The translations under genes were made by a program, and so were the position numbers. 60,000 nucleotides of DNA from Hydractinia symbiolongicarpus (Eukaryota > Cnidaria > Hydrozoa > Anthoathecata > Hydractiniidae), in assembly GCF_029227915.1 (NCBI RefSeq), contig NC_079886.1:22670501-22730500 (forward strand). The letters run 5' to 3'. The notes below the pieces were generated by a model. The model was not told the origin of the DNA, did not search any database, and worked only from the letters and a program-made list of their open reading frames with translations. Below, in pieces: positions 10,201 to 25,200 of this stretch. Within the stretch, counting starts at the first letter, position 1; every line of letters starts with the position of its first letter.

Positions 10201-13200
10201 TCAAAACAAATAAAATCTTAGATCAATAATAAAATTTTGTTGACAGGCCAAAGTTACAATATAACTTGCTATTTTCTGAAAGTATGCTTTGATAAACGTT
10301 TGCATTGGTGGTATTTACAATTAAATTTATGTATCTATTGTATAGGTCAACATTTGGCAGCCTCATATGGAATGCGTCAGCCACCTCACATGTTATCGCC
10401 TCATCAGATTCCAGCACAACAAATGTTTCCTGGTATTGGGAGGAGGCCATCTTATCCTGCACCTGATGAAGACCAAAGACTTGGTACTAGCAAAAGATCA
10501 AATTCACTTCAATCTCCAACAAGTTTAGCTCCATTAGGTACTTCTGCGACAAGTCCATGGATGATGCCTTTCTCTCAACCAAATGTTTTAAACCCAGAAT
10601 TTTCTATGACTTCTATGTTTCCATCTCGTTGGGCTCAAGAACAAACTGCCATGATGTCCTCGCAACAGCGTGACTCACACTTATTTGGATCCCAATTTCG
10701 TCAAGAATCTACAATGCAGGCCATCCATCAAAGAGAAGTACAATTGCAGCGGGACCGGGAGCTGCATTTTCAAAGACAACAGGAAGCCCAACTTCAGCGA
10801 GAGCAGAAACAAAAAGAACAAGAACTACAACTGCAGAGGGAGAGAGAAACTCGTCTGCAAATGGAAAGACAGCATGAAGCATTGTTACAAAGAAAACGAG
10901 AAGCCCAATTGCAACAGGAAAGAGATGTGCAATTTCAAAGACAAAGGCAAGAACAATTAGAGCGAGAGGGTAAAGAACAAGCACAGAGGGAACTGTTGTA
11001 TTTACATCAAGCTAATCAATTCCAGCACTTAAGTAATAATTCTCCACAAGACCACAGAACACCTATGATGCATTTCAACTTTCAGCAAGACATGAGCTCA
11101 ATACCGAATCATTCTTCAGTGCCATCTATTCAAAACTTATCACATCCAACCTCAGATGTGGCAAAGTCTATCGCAAATATGCCTTACTCTATGTCAACAC
11201 TGAACAAGGGAGCAACTGTTAATACCTCCCAAATTCATTTCCCCCAAAGCTCTTCAACAGGAGTTTCAATTAACGAACAACAAATGAATATGTCGTACAG
11301 CTTACCATTGTCCAGCATGTCAAGTTTAGTGAAAAGAAACCCTTCTCTTGAGGACAACCTATTACCATTTGATCAGTCTTTTCGTGAGCATGGTTTTTAT
11401 GATCAAGCTGGAGGAGCTTTTCGGAACCTTGAAGATATTGACTTGACCATAGATCGACACATATCTGCCATTAAGCTAGACAGTCAAAGAAAAGAGCTCT
11501 CCACTGATACTAGTTATTCATCCTCTAAAGCATCACGTCCATCACCACATCATAGATTTTCTGATGTTTTAAATGATCAAAGGTGTAAAATTGAAAACAT
11601 ACATATGTTTCAGGGAAAACAATCAACAACTCAGGACCCTACACTTAATTTTAATTCCTTTTTAATAAATCAAATTACTGACACAAGCAAGGTTAATGGA
11701 AGTAACAATACTCCCACTACTGAAATGTCAACCCTGAAAACAGAAATGCTGACTCCACAGCAGTTACCAAATGCACATTTGCAGCAGCAACAACAAAAGC
11801 CAATATTTAATCCCCAAAGCCAATCTATTGACAGTACGCCTGTTAGTTTCTCGCAAAGTAACACTGTTCAAGTCACACAAAGCAGTTCTGTAAATATAAA
11901 CATTAACATAAACATGCCTAGTCATCCAAGCTTTCCTTTTGGTTTGTCTGATTTATCTTCCACTCCAAGTTCTACAGGTGTAAATGAAGAAGCTAAACTA
12001 GCACAAACACCTATACATCATAATGAAAGTGATAAAAAAAAACAAGGAAATTTTACACAAACCTGGAAGCTTCAAAATTCTACTGACTTAGTGGGTGAAA
12101 ATAAAATAGCTTCTGAAGAGGTTTTTATTTCTAAAGAAAATAAAAACCAAAGCACTGACTCGTCTGGAATTGTTTCAACTGCTGCAACTACGATCGTACA
12201 CAGTAGACAAAAATCTAAACAATCTTTTAGTAGCATTGAGACATTTTTGGGAATAAGCTCCTCGTCTTCTACTAGTACTACTGTAATAAACGAATCAGCT
12301 GTTCCTTCTTCATCAAGTTTAGAATTGGCTCGATCTGCTATTGAATGTCGGGATCGTATATCAGTAATCAAGCCAGTGGCTGCAGCACAGGAAGAGCAGG
12401 GAGTTAAAGATGCAGCCAAGGAAGTAGAAAACAACACAAGCTCACCTAGACTATTTAATGCATTAAGTGCAAATGACACAAAAGACATTGAAAAATCTAC
12501 AACTGTTACCCGACCTGTCCATCCTTCAATGAGATTTAAGAAAAGTCACAAAGTTGAACAACCTAAAGAGTCAGTGGAAAAAAAATTAGATAGTCGTCCA
12601 ATACATCCGTCTATGCGCTTGAAATTTAATGCTGCTACAACAAAGTCATCCACTGAAATTAAAGATGCAGATAATTGCTTAAGTGTGAAACCTGTTCGAT
12701 ACCAGTCAGAAGCTATAGATGTAACTTCCAAAAATAATGGTAAAGATGCAAAGAATCCAACAAGAGGCAAACCAGCAAACTTTTTGGTTTCTGGTGGTAA
12801 ACCTGTTGACTTTTCCTCTTATAGTGGAAAGCCGGCTAATTTTTCGCAGTCTCCAGCAGTAAAAAGAAAAAGCACCCCTCCCACTGGTGGCAAGCCATTG
12901 TCATATTTTAAATCTCTTTGTGACAACAAATCGGAATTTAAAACCCTAAACAAAGAAAAAAAGACTACCAGAAGCAAGAAGGAAAGCCAAGAGCAAGTCT
13001 TGAAGCGAAAGCAAGTTTTAAAAAGAGAAGAAAAAAAAGTTGGTGCAGAAGATAATGAAAAGGTAGTTCTGCCATCTTTGCCACCACAAGCTGTTATTCT
13101 TCAACAGAACAAAGTAAAACCAGAGGAGAAAGCATCTCCTGTCTTAAAAAAGCAAAAGGTAGCCCATGGCAATGCAATTTCCAGTGGAAAACCTTTTCAA

Positions 13201-16200
13201 TTTAAGAATATCACATTTGATGCAGAAACTGAGAAAGAAAGTAGTGATAGCGATTCAGAATCTTCTGCTTCTGATGATGACGACGATGAGACCAAAGGTA
13301 TTATAATTATGTCATTTTTTCATGTTACCATCAAGAAAGAATTTTTTTCTGATTGTTATTATAATTTGAAGTATTTGTGGTATTTTTTTTTAATTTGAGA
13401 ATCTGTGGAATTACCCCCATGTGGCAGAAGATTCTTATTGATTTAAAGCGAGTCTCCAAAATTTAAATGACAAGTTATTTGTTTTTTTGTAACGTTTGGT
13501 ATGCTGCACAATAAAATGTTATGTTCGTACTTTAGATTCAGATAGAGATTTAAGCAGCAATTCTGAAAGTGAAGACGATTTAGATACCACCATTGATTCT
13601 GCAGTGTCACAAGACTCTGACATTATTGGAAAAAAAAGAAAGACCACATCTGGCAACAATGAGAGTAAGCTTGTGTTTTGTATATTTGCAATTTTCGTCT
13701 AACGTCAATTATCTGCAACCATTTATTTTTATTGTCAAATTAGGCGATGTTTTATGCATAATGTAAGAGTTGAAAATGAAAGAATCGCTTTGTTAAGGGG
13801 AACCCCAGGTAAAAAATGATGTCAATGCATGATTTGATATGATTAGTACATATTTATAATTTGCCAAAATGACACTTATGTACTTCTCCCAGGCCTCTTA
13901 AATTTTTTTCAAAGACCCAATAACTCGGATCTGCAACTTGGTTTGCAAAAACATTTTCTGTGTAACCTTGTATCAGCCTTATATTTTCACTCACAGAATA
14001 AATTGCAAACTGACATGCAGATCCCAAGTTATGGGATCATCAGCAAAAAATTAAGAGGCCTGGCACAACAAGTGTGATTTTGGCCAAAAATTTTTATGGT
14101 AATCAATTCACCTTTATACTAATTATAGATTTATAAAGTTTGAATGCACATTCCTTAACACTTCTAAAATAACTAAAAATGTCAAAATTTGCTTTTACTG
14201 AAATATAACATCATAATTTATGCAGTATAATTAAATATGAAATTCTTTTAATGTGAATATATGGAGAACGAAAACAGCTTTTTAAAAACGTTAAAAAGAC
14301 TTGTTAACCAACTTTTTCAGCTCTATAATATAAGTCCAACATCATTTTACACCTCAGGCTCCCTTTAAATATTACTTTTTTAAAAAAATTTGCTACTTCA
14401 CGTTGGCAACTTTGTGTTTTACGTTAGCAATCTATATCCCATTTCGTAGATGTTCATTCTCGTACACGAACACCAGTTAAATTTAGAAAACGCAAAACTT
14501 TTGTAGTTTCAGTTACATCTGGCTTAAATAAAAAACAACAGTCTTGGTCATGAATATTTGCACCCGCGTGCGGTGGTACATACGCCTTTATGATTTTGGC
14601 GTGCAATTATTACATTCAGGAGAGCGGCAGCGCGGGGTTTTTGAAGCATAGTAGTTGGCAGAAAAATTGCCGACGTAATTTTGTTGTGAAATTTAAATGA
14701 ATGGTGTTATTATGAAGAACGTAAGGTATAGAGAACATTAAAGTCGGCCCCTTTCCTTCATGCTGACACTCTTATGCTCGGCTGGTGCATTACACTGAGA
14801 CTCGAACGAAAGACGGAGGACCATTTGGAACCATGCCACAAGTCAGTCCGACCTTCATCGTCACAGAGAATACTGCGAGAAGAGTGCGCACCCATGCAAG
14901 TTAAATATAACCAGAACATGGGAGGGGTTAGGTGTCCTGTACCTTAATACAGCTTTCGGACGAATGTTCTCGTAATGTAATAATACCAAAGAAAAAACAT
15001 GTTCAATAAAGTTTAAAAAATCTTTTTAAAAGGGGAAAGAGAAATCAAATATGTTTAGTAATAATAATCGAAAAAAATGTATATCGTATTAAAAAGAAGT
15101 CTAGAAGTTCTGTCTCCTACACGACACAGCAGGCAATAAGTCAGCCCTACCCTCGGTTTTGTGAGAAGAGATGTTCTGCGAAGACTCTAACAATTGAGTC
15201 TCCTGTACAGTTTTGCTTTTCATTGAACTGTGCCTGTGACAAGCATTTTCGAAGCATGTCACCGGCTACTTCTGCGATATTCAACTTAATGATGCCCTGA
15301 CCTTCAGTTTGTTAATAACATGTGTACAACTTACTTCCTAATCAGTTTATCTTAAAACATAGAGAGCTAGTTGGGACAGAACTATTAACTTAAGAAATAC
15401 ACCATCGGGAAGGTAGGTCAATAGGACTTGTACTTCATTTCCATTTGTCATTGTCTTAAGGAGAGCAATACAAGGTTAATGACGAAATTTTTTGCCAGCT
15501 GAAAAACAATAAAAAAAAACAAAAAATATTGTCGACGCAATACAGACGCAATACATTTGAAATGTATCTCACGTCAGCAATTTTAATGAAGGTGGGTATT
15601 TAATAGAAATACATTTTAGAGATACATTTTAACACAGAAGAACAATTATGTATTGGGTAAAGTCTGGGTAAGGGATTACTCTAAAATAGCTCATTTCTGC
15701 TTGGCGTGTGTACGAAGTAGAACAAGGCGCGTGATAAAGAGCACGCCCGAATTTCACATGGCGTGTGCGGAGGCGTGCGCGTGCGATCGCATGCCATTCA
15801 TGACCAAGACTGAAACAAACCAGCAATAATTTGCTGAATTAAAAATAGGATTTTTCTGGTAACGTATCAAAATTCCCCTCAGAAATTTCCAGGTGCCAAC
15901 ATGAAGTAGAACAGCTGACAAAGATTTTTTTATATTTCAAAACAAACATTTTTGGAAATCTGTATGTTTCTTTGTAATGATCTGATTGTAAAACTTGAGT
16001 GGATATGTGTTATACTGTGTTTTACTGAAAATTTTTACAGACTTGGGACTGCCATTTCTCTGCAGTTTTTCTAAAGGTAACGAAAAAAAAAATAAAAAAA
16101 TTGTAGAAGATTTCTTTAACTGAAAAAGATAAGGGCCAATTATTATATACGAAACGAAATGGCTGTAACATAGAAGCTGTCACAGCTGGAAAGCAATCGT

Positions 16201-19200
16201 CTCCAAAAAACCTATTATACACAGTGTTTGACTGTTCATTGATCCCGATATGACTAGTTGTCAACTAAAAGGTGAAACCTTTTTATTGTATCAAGACTTA
16301 TATTACATTTTTTGTTTCTATCAAATTTTGCTTCACTTCAGTTATTGTTGCATTAAAAAAACGGAAGGTAGTTGATGAAGAAGTCATTAAAGTGCCATTG
16401 GAATTTGGGTGGGTAAATATTTTGGTAACACTTGTTCTCTAACAAAATGAAAAAGTGATTTTAGTGGATTTATTGTGATAACCATGATAGCAACAAAGTC
16501 TCTAGCTAATGGTCAAATCTTGATTATTAAGATGGCGTAGACAGACCAGATTACGCCCAGTGTCAACTGGGGAAAGTTTGCGAGGTGATGTTTATTACTA
16601 CTCACCATGTGGGAAGAAACTTCGAACTTATCCAGAAATAAACAATGTAAGTTATTCTTAAAATCTTCACCATGGCTCATTTCATGCACTTTTTCTTACT
16701 TGGTACTTTCTTATTAAAATAAAAATTTATGTAATGATAAAAACCGATTAATACCACTACTCTTATATCTGTGATATCTTTGTTTATTAGTACATGCTGC
16801 AGAATCCTAATGTTGATGTCAAGTTGGAAAACTTCAGTTTCTCAACCAAATTGCGTGTTGGCGACTTTCTAGAAGCAAAACAGGTGTGTGTGTGTGTGTG
16901 TTTATATCCTCAATAAACCCTAGAAGAAGAATTACCATATAACTTTCAATCAAAGTGATAAGCTGCAGGGACATGATCAGTGTTTTTTGGGTGCAAGCAC
17001 CTACATTTTGTTGCAAACTATAAGATAATTCACTTTGAGATACTTTTCCTAGTTATATTCCATAGTATTATTAAAATTGCAAAGAAAATGTATCCATCAA
17101 TTGCAATTACTTAAGTTAATGAGTTTGCATGTTCAATGTCATTAAATACTTTTCTGTGACGGTGTGGCTATTACATCGTAATATATTCACACAACAGGGA
17201 TCTAAATTCGAACCATTGTCGGATGAACAGGTGAATGAGCGTTTCAATGCCATTAGTGAAAAAAATCGACTGTCCCTTGAAAAAGCAGCTATAAAGAAGA
17301 AAGAAAAAGATTTGCAATTGCAAAAGAGCAAAAAAATTCAGCAAGAAAGACAGCGCAAGAAACTGGAGAAGCAAATGTTGAAGAAGCAAAGAGAAGAAGA
17401 AAGGAGGAGAGGTGTGTTATAATTTTAAACTGTAGTAAAAGTGCTAAACTTTTTAACATGTAAGTTTAGTATAATTCCCTCGGTAATATTCAGATATTGC
17501 ATGCCTGTTCATTGAATATCAGGAATTGAGGTGAGTAATATTTTATGGGTGACGGAATGAAATATTGTCTCACCAAAAGTAGATAAATCTTATATTTAAT
17601 AAGAATGTGTATGCAACATTTGTTTTATTTTATGCCAGAATTGTTTCTTCAGAAAGAGGAAAAAAACAGGAACTTTCCAGAGTGATATGAATACTAAACA
17701 GACAAACCAAAATAATATCTTCAATAAAAAAATATGTTTATAGATGTTATACAAAATTTATTATAACATCACAAAGCGGATGTAATTTTGTGGCATAATA
17801 TCCTAAAGAAGTTTGATTTAGTTGTAAAGTCTCTACACTACTGAAGAAAAAATTAGATAATATATATGTGATGATTTTTACTCTGTATTTTTGTGGTTTA
17901 TTAGCTATACAAGAAAAAGCTTTGGAAGCCAAACAAAAGAAGGAGAAAGAACGAGAAGCTGCTTTGCAAGCAAAAAGGATGAAAGGTAGTTTGGAAGTTT
18001 GTGTTTAGGCTTCTTGTAACCTATTGAAAGTGCCAGAATCTGTCCATATAGTTATGGAAAACTACTAGAACATCAAAAACGAAACGAAAGAATTAAATAA
18101 GCAAAAATTATCAATTGTGTTTGTGTATTGTAAAGTTTATTTTGATTCCATGGGACATAAGGTGGTACAACTCATCCTATAACAATAGAGATATTTTAAT
18201 TTTTAGAGGAAGAAAGAATGAGGATAAAGGAATCCCGAGAGAAGGTGTGTACGTGTGTTTATATCACACCATTTTACTTAGATTGTCTTGTCAGTTGTTT
18301 TTTTTATATTCCGTTGTCTTGACAGTATCAGCTTTATTAGAGATTTTACAACATGGTATTTTTTGTCAATTTAGGAACGACTTCAAAAGCTTGAACAACA
18401 AAGATTAGAGAAGGAATGGAAACAACAGGCTCTTGAAAATGTAGGTTTAAAACTATGGTGTTATTACCAGCTTTTTGCAATCCTTATCACACCTTGATAC
18501 TTAACCCTTAAAAGTAACAATTTTGCCTTTGAACTCTTCTGAGCGTGGTACTTTTCAGGAACGGGAAAAAAGGAGGCAGGAAATGGTAATAAATAAGGCA
18601 CAAGAAAAGGAACAAAGGAGAAGAGAAGTTATTATGATGAAGGCATACGAGGCTCAAAAGAAAGCAGAGGTAAATTGATGTAGATTTAAATTTTTAGGAG
18701 GTTTATCAGGTTAATGGCTGGACTGACAAACAGTATCTATTTTAACAACTACATTTAAGCTCATTAACTGGACTTGTATTTGCATATTTATATATTTAAC
18801 ATAATCATGAAGTTTTTTTATTCACAGTCTTAATCTCACCATGTTATAAATTTATGGATCAAACGATCTGTTTAAAGACAGTGTTATAACTTGTCGCTTT
18901 GTTTTAATTATGAGGAGATAGGGAGGTGCTACCAGCCACAGAAATAGAACATATGAACGAAACCTTAAGACATAAAAACTGCAGTAATGACTTGTGCTTT
19001 TAAAATAATGCATTTATTTTTAGCTGTTTTAAGACATATGACTTAATGGAAACATTCTCTCCTCTGCAATACACCATCAAGGAGATCCTTGGTGAAATTC
19101 CCCAATAGACACTATTTCAAATTTCTGGAGTTTACCCCGGAAGTTAGCAGTTTGTCCATGTGGTTCTGTACAACATATGTTAATTCTGATCTGTTATAAG

Positions 19201-22200
19201 GATGATCAATAAAAGCTTATGAAAAAATACCAAGTTATTTATTTTCTGCTTTGTACTTCCATTCTTTCCTTGTATTATAGGAAAAAGAAAGATTAAAAGA
19301 GCAGCGGAGACTCGAGAAGACAATCATGAAACAACGTAAAATAGAACAAAAACGTTATGAGAAACTTATTTCTAGGGAGTTAAAGAAACCTATTGATGAT
19401 ATGGCTTTAAACGATTTGAAACCACTTCCTTTGCTTCCATCTGTTGCAAATTTAAATATTTCTGGACAAGCTTATGCTGATTTGTTAATGGTGCAGGAGT
19501 TTGTTCACTCATTTGGACATGTGATTGACATTAGTAAGTGTTAACAAAATAACTTGCAAGGTTCACAACCAACCAGGAGATCAGTAAATTATTAAGAAAT
19601 TATTAATATTAAACATTTTCTTTAAAAAAAAACAGTTGTGAAATTGACAGGTAAGCTAAAAGAAAATTATAGGGAGTTCTCCATCTTACCATCTCGATTT
19701 AATATGCAATCATCTTTTGTTGAAAAATAATTAAACATCAACAGAGTAATCAATATGATATCAGAAAAATTTATTTAGTTTTATTATGGAATTATCATGA
19801 CTGTTTTCTTATCTCTTATTTGTTTCTGCAGTAAAAATTTCATTAAATTATGATGTAGTGTATGTTATTTTTAGATGTTGAAGAAGATTTTCCTTCACTT
19901 GCTGATCTGCAAGTTTCTTTGCTATGCGAGTCTTCAAACGAAGATGCTCTCTTTAATGCGTGCCAGCAGTTACTTTTTTATGCTCTCTATGATCCCGGAA
20001 TTTCTGGAAAATACGTGAGTAGACCTTAAGTTGCATCTGGTAAAATAAACCTGTACATCTGTAAATAATAATGTATACACATGATGTCAGCCACATGCCT
20101 TAGAGAAGGTGCATACCATACTTTCCCTTTAACTGTTCGAAACAGATTATTACCTTAATTCATTCAAAGGTTTTCTTTAAGATTCTTGAAGTTAATGTTT
20201 ATTTGGTTGACTGTTTTTTTCCAGGCTTCAACTGCTCTTGGTACAAATTTACAGAATGTAGATTTGAACGAAACAAACATTTCTGAAGTTCTACGTTTAT
20301 TTATGCTTTGTCGAAATGAAGGAGAAAACACAAAGTTATCTAGTCTGCTGGTGCATAAACCATTGGTTAGTTTGTCACCTACAGATAAGGCAGCAGCCTT
20401 AGCTTTTCTTTGTAACGAGCTGCTATGTGGAAAAGCTATTGGAAGGTTTGTTTTGATTGCAAGCATACCTTAATTAAACTAACATAAGTTATCCCATGTT
20501 AATTTTGCTGCTAATTGTGTTAATTCTTTTGTTACTTTTATTATAGGGAAATTGAGGGCAGTCTTGAAAATATGTCTAATCTGCGAAGAGATAAGTGGAC
20601 GCTGGAAGGACAAATGAGGAAGTCAGTTTTATGAAAAGTCTGTTTTTTATGTGTGCGATATTCAAAAGTTAAGTGTTACACATCTTTTTTTCTTTATAGA
20701 TTGAAGGTGGATATCTCCAAGAAGAAACCCAAATCACACAACGGGTTAGAAAAGAAACTGGTGAAACAAAACCTGAACTCTTCCCAAGGTTCTCAGGATG
20801 AAGAATCACGGGCAGATGACAAAGAAAGTGACGAAGACTCAGATGATGATGAACCTGGTCAGGACTTCTGTGTTAGCCAAAACGATGATGACGTTGATGG
20901 TGAATTTGATGTAAGATTTTTTTACATTTTTTTCACCAGTGATAAGCAAACATTTTTATATGGTTAATGTTTTGAATGTTAAGGACTTTAAGACAGAAAC
21001 ATTTAACAGACTAATTACTCAAACTACAAAAAAGAAGCAAGAAAAAATGTAAAGTTGCTTCATACTTTTTGACTTTGTGTAGACTGATGATCCACAAAAT
21101 CTGGAACAAATGGAGAAAAAATTGAAACAAATGGAGAAGGTTAGTAATAAATAAGTTTTTTTCTTATATTTCCCACACTGTGTTTTACCTAGTGTGTTTT
21201 TTGCTGTATTTTAGAAGCATGCAAGGTTCCGAAGCAAGCTTTGTGATTCTTCGCATACAATACGAGGCGTACATCTGGGTCAGGACAGATACAAAAGACG
21301 ATACTTTGTGCTGCCAAATGCTGGAGGAGTATATGTTGAGGGATTGGAGAGTGGTTTTTTCGATGAGGAAATGTGTCGAAAAACTCAGTTAGAAAAAGAG
21401 CAAACAAAAGAAAAGCTAGGCACCTTACTAACCACACTTAAATCTCCAAACGTTATTTCACCACCCTCAATAAAAATAGAAAACAAAGACACAAGCAGTT
21501 CTGCCAGAGAGACTGCTTCTGTTTTCAGTACAAGTTATGCACAAACCGAAAAACTTAGTTCATCCAGTTCAAGTATAAGTTCTGAACAGGTGGATGTTGA
21601 AATTAAACAGGAACACACAAAGCAAAATGTTGGCTTAGTTGCAAAAAATATTAGTCCTGGAATTGAACCCTTGAAAACCCATGGTATATTTTCTAAATCA
21701 GTTAAGTTGCCAGAAAAATGGTTTTCACTAAGAACTAAAGGTAAATGTGACGAACCAAAACCGTCACAATCGAAAAGTGACGTGCCCCCAAAGCTCTATC
21801 GTAAAAGTATGGATATTGTACCTCCAAAACTTAAAACGTTAAGTGAAGACCACATGTTTTTAGAATCTATTTATAAGTATTATTCATACACAGACGGTGC
21901 AGAGATGAATAAAAATGACGCATTAAAACTGTCAGCATACAGTCATCCAGCTAATCTAAATTCCTGTCCAGGAAATGTATCATCACTTTTTGGTTTGCCA
22001 CCTGATCTTGACATAAATTTACTAATACAACAAGATCCGCAAAAAGCTGCTGAACTGCTCGAAATCCAAACAGCTGTTCCCCAGGAGATACCTAGTGACA
22101 TGAAGCATGGCTGGTGGAGAATCATTGATCCAGATCTCCTCCAATGTGTAACCAAGGCAGCTCACTTAAGGTACTGTAATGAATGTGACTGTCCAGGAGG

Positions 22201-25200
22201 AATTTGATGACTAACACATAACATTGACTGTTGATGCCATTTTCCTTTGGAGAACCAAAATAAAAATAATGGTGCTATTTAAGGTGTTTTTAAATATTAC
22301 ATCTTTAAGGATTCCATTCTAATAGCTGGTTTCTAAATGACGTCAACTGTCTGTTGTCGAACTCCCAGGGACAGTCACTTACATTGGTTTTACCTTTAAC
22401 TATTTGTCTCAGGAAATGTGTACTTGTTGATTTAAAAAAAAATGTTCAAGGGCGTTGTTTTTGTATTCTTATATGTTTTAGAAGTTTACTTAGTACTCAA
22501 ATATTTTAATTTTTTTTTGGTTATAAAGGGGAATGCGAGAGCGATCACTTCAGAAAGCTGTTGCAAGATACAATGATTATGCTGTTAAATCATGTAAAGT
22601 TAATGAGCCAAAATGTAAGTGTGTTAAAATGTGTTTATGCTCACTGGATTCATTCCGAAAGAAGAGTGGTATTAAAACTCTTTATTGGTGTGACTCGTTA
22701 GATACATATTTCTTCTTTTAACCGACTTTTTCACCGACTGATAGCCTTGTGGTAGAGCGTTCGCTTTCAGTGCGGGAGGTCTTGGGTTCAAACCCCGGCC
22801 GAGTCATGCCAGAGACTATAAAAGTGTGAATCTATCCTTTCTGCTTAGCGCTCAGCATGAGAATAGGATTGATATCTTAGGCGGTTGTCTAGTTGAGCGA
22901 TTGCTGTGCTTCCACGACTTTCGTAGCTCAAATGGGAGCTTTAAATGCGCTAGGACCACCTTCGCAGGACCCTCGTTGATAGCAGTACCAATAGGAACTG
23001 AAGAGGCTATCCTGGGTAAATAATAGTAATAATAATAATAATCTCGTGACAAAGATTTTCGCAGATCTTGTGTTTCAAAACAGATCTCAGTGTTTTAAAA
23101 TTGTTAGATCTCGTTGAATTCATGCCAGTTAATATATTTTTGTATTTAAAGGAAATATGTTTAAATAACTGGTTAGTTAAATCTGTGTGTCACTTGACTT
23201 CTACAAAGAGGGTGTTGCAATTTCTGATTTTTTTATGTAATAGTAGTGTGTATGTTAAGATGGATTTTCACGAGGTGATTTGTGAATGGCGAAGTCTAAC
23301 TCGTTGCGAAATATCTCTTTTTATTTCCAGAAGGACTTTAGAAAACCTTCGGTTGTTGAAAACAGAATAATTGTTTAAATTTAATGAAAGTTTTGCTAGA
23401 AATATTTTTATTCTGATCATATTAGAATTATTTAATCCACGTTTTTTATAAGCAACTTGTAGCTGCTGAGAGCTGGGACTGAGATTTAGCTCAAAAACTA
23501 AGTAGCAAACTGGCTAGCCTGAAAACTTAGAAAGAAGCCGAGCTTTAGTAATAAATAATCTAACAAAAAACTTACATAACGGTTTTTAAAAAATGACAAG
23601 TCCTTTTTTTCTAATAAATGTAACATTAAGTGTAGAAGTATAAAGTATAAAGTTGAAATCTGTGAAGAAAATTTAAACGTTAAGCGTAGTGTGTAACTTC
23701 TTAACCTTGACTGAAGCTGAAATAACATATGTTTTAAACTATAAAACAATTAAAGTAAGCGAAAACTTGTGATGATGATGAGAGGTTTGGGCAAGGAGGC
23801 GACATGTTAATAATAGTAACAAAAAATAACGACGATTCATTATATGATGTTTGGTCAGTTAAAAAATAGTTAAAAAATAAACTAGATTGATATTCATATC
23901 TGAAACTTCAAGTTTTAGATGTGTAGTAAATAAACTTTCTAAAAACTATGCACAAAAGGGAATACTAACATGGATTAGTCAGAAAACGATGTGTTACTTT
24001 CAAGACAATAGAAGCATAAATTCGAAGGAAGGAAGTTTAAAATTTATTCATTTACTATTTATCCTTGTTTACTTTATTTACCATTGTTGTTCATTGGAGT
24101 TCTTTTTGTTAAGAAATTGCAACTGCAGTGGTGCTAATATGGCATTGTTTACAATATTCAATGTCTCTTTATAGTCTCATTGGAATTTCCCGAAGATGAC
24201 GTAAGTGAGGGTAAGGATGACGTAAAGAGTTCTGTTGTTAGATCCACTGGACCTGTTGTTGATCAATGGTTTCAAGCGTTAGCATATGCATTTGATAAAG
24301 CTGTCCTTATTGAAATTGAAGAGTTGGAGGAGAAAGTTTTTTCTGCAAGTTTGCAGATGAAGGTAATAGTATTGTGTTTTTGCAATGCTGAATATGTACT
24401 ATATCAATATAATCATCTTCAAACAAGTTGCCTATTTGTTCTTGCTTATATTAACTTTTCAGTAACCTTTTACTATGCTATATTTTTTATAAGCACGAGG
24501 AGATTTAAGCCTTATTGCTCTTTTTTTTTTTAATCTTCCATTTTTCCATTCAATGTTCTAATAAAAAACGTGCATAATAATGAACAAACAAACAACATCT
24601 ATGCAACCCAAAATTTCTTTAGTCTATAAAACAGTGACAAACAACATTTGGTAATAAAAACATAGCCTTTCTTGCTTATATTAATCCCCCAATATTGCAA
24701 TAACAGCCTTTCTTGCTTCTGCGTTGTGAAGAAGTCCCCCAATATTGCAAATAACGAATCGGTGTGTACGATATAAGTGTGTATAAGAATTTTAAAGGAC
24801 AGAGGAAGTCCTGAGAATCCTAAATAATGATGTAAATGTATCATGCATTATTACGAAGATTCTTTTGATCAAAAGGTGTAATTTTTAGGTGCTGAAGGGA
24901 CGTTAAAATTATTTTTTTTAAATGAAACTAAGTTTGATTCAGTTCTTCAGTCGACAAGTCTACCAAAAATCAAGATAACACGTGATAATGGGGAAGAAGT
25001 GGCCTATTTTTAGATATATGTGCGTCATTTCTTACTTATCATACGCTCCAGTGAAAAGTTTAAGTTTTAGAAAATATTTTTTAAGAATAATAAAATTATA
25101 TTAAATCTGTCTGTGTATATGTTGGTGCAATAAACCACTGATTTTTAATATTTTACAGGGATACCGTTTATCTCAAAAAATGTCAACCAACCTCCAGCTG

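Noticed and set aside
16409-16414. Donor at GTAAAT (16413) for the first TAM exon
   Set aside because: It breaks phase with the next exon; GTGGGT at 16409 restores FGWRRQTR.
16884-16902. (GT)n run after the TAM exon
   Set aside because: Ordinary microsatellite at the start of the intron; only its first GT serves as donor.
22738-22810. A functional tRNA gene
   Set aside because: The acceptor stem is mostly unpaired past four bases, and the head continues into a SINE body with a (TAA)n tail.
24660-24760. Duplicated CCCCCAATATTGCAA words
   Set aside because: Short local duplication in an intron; no further structure.
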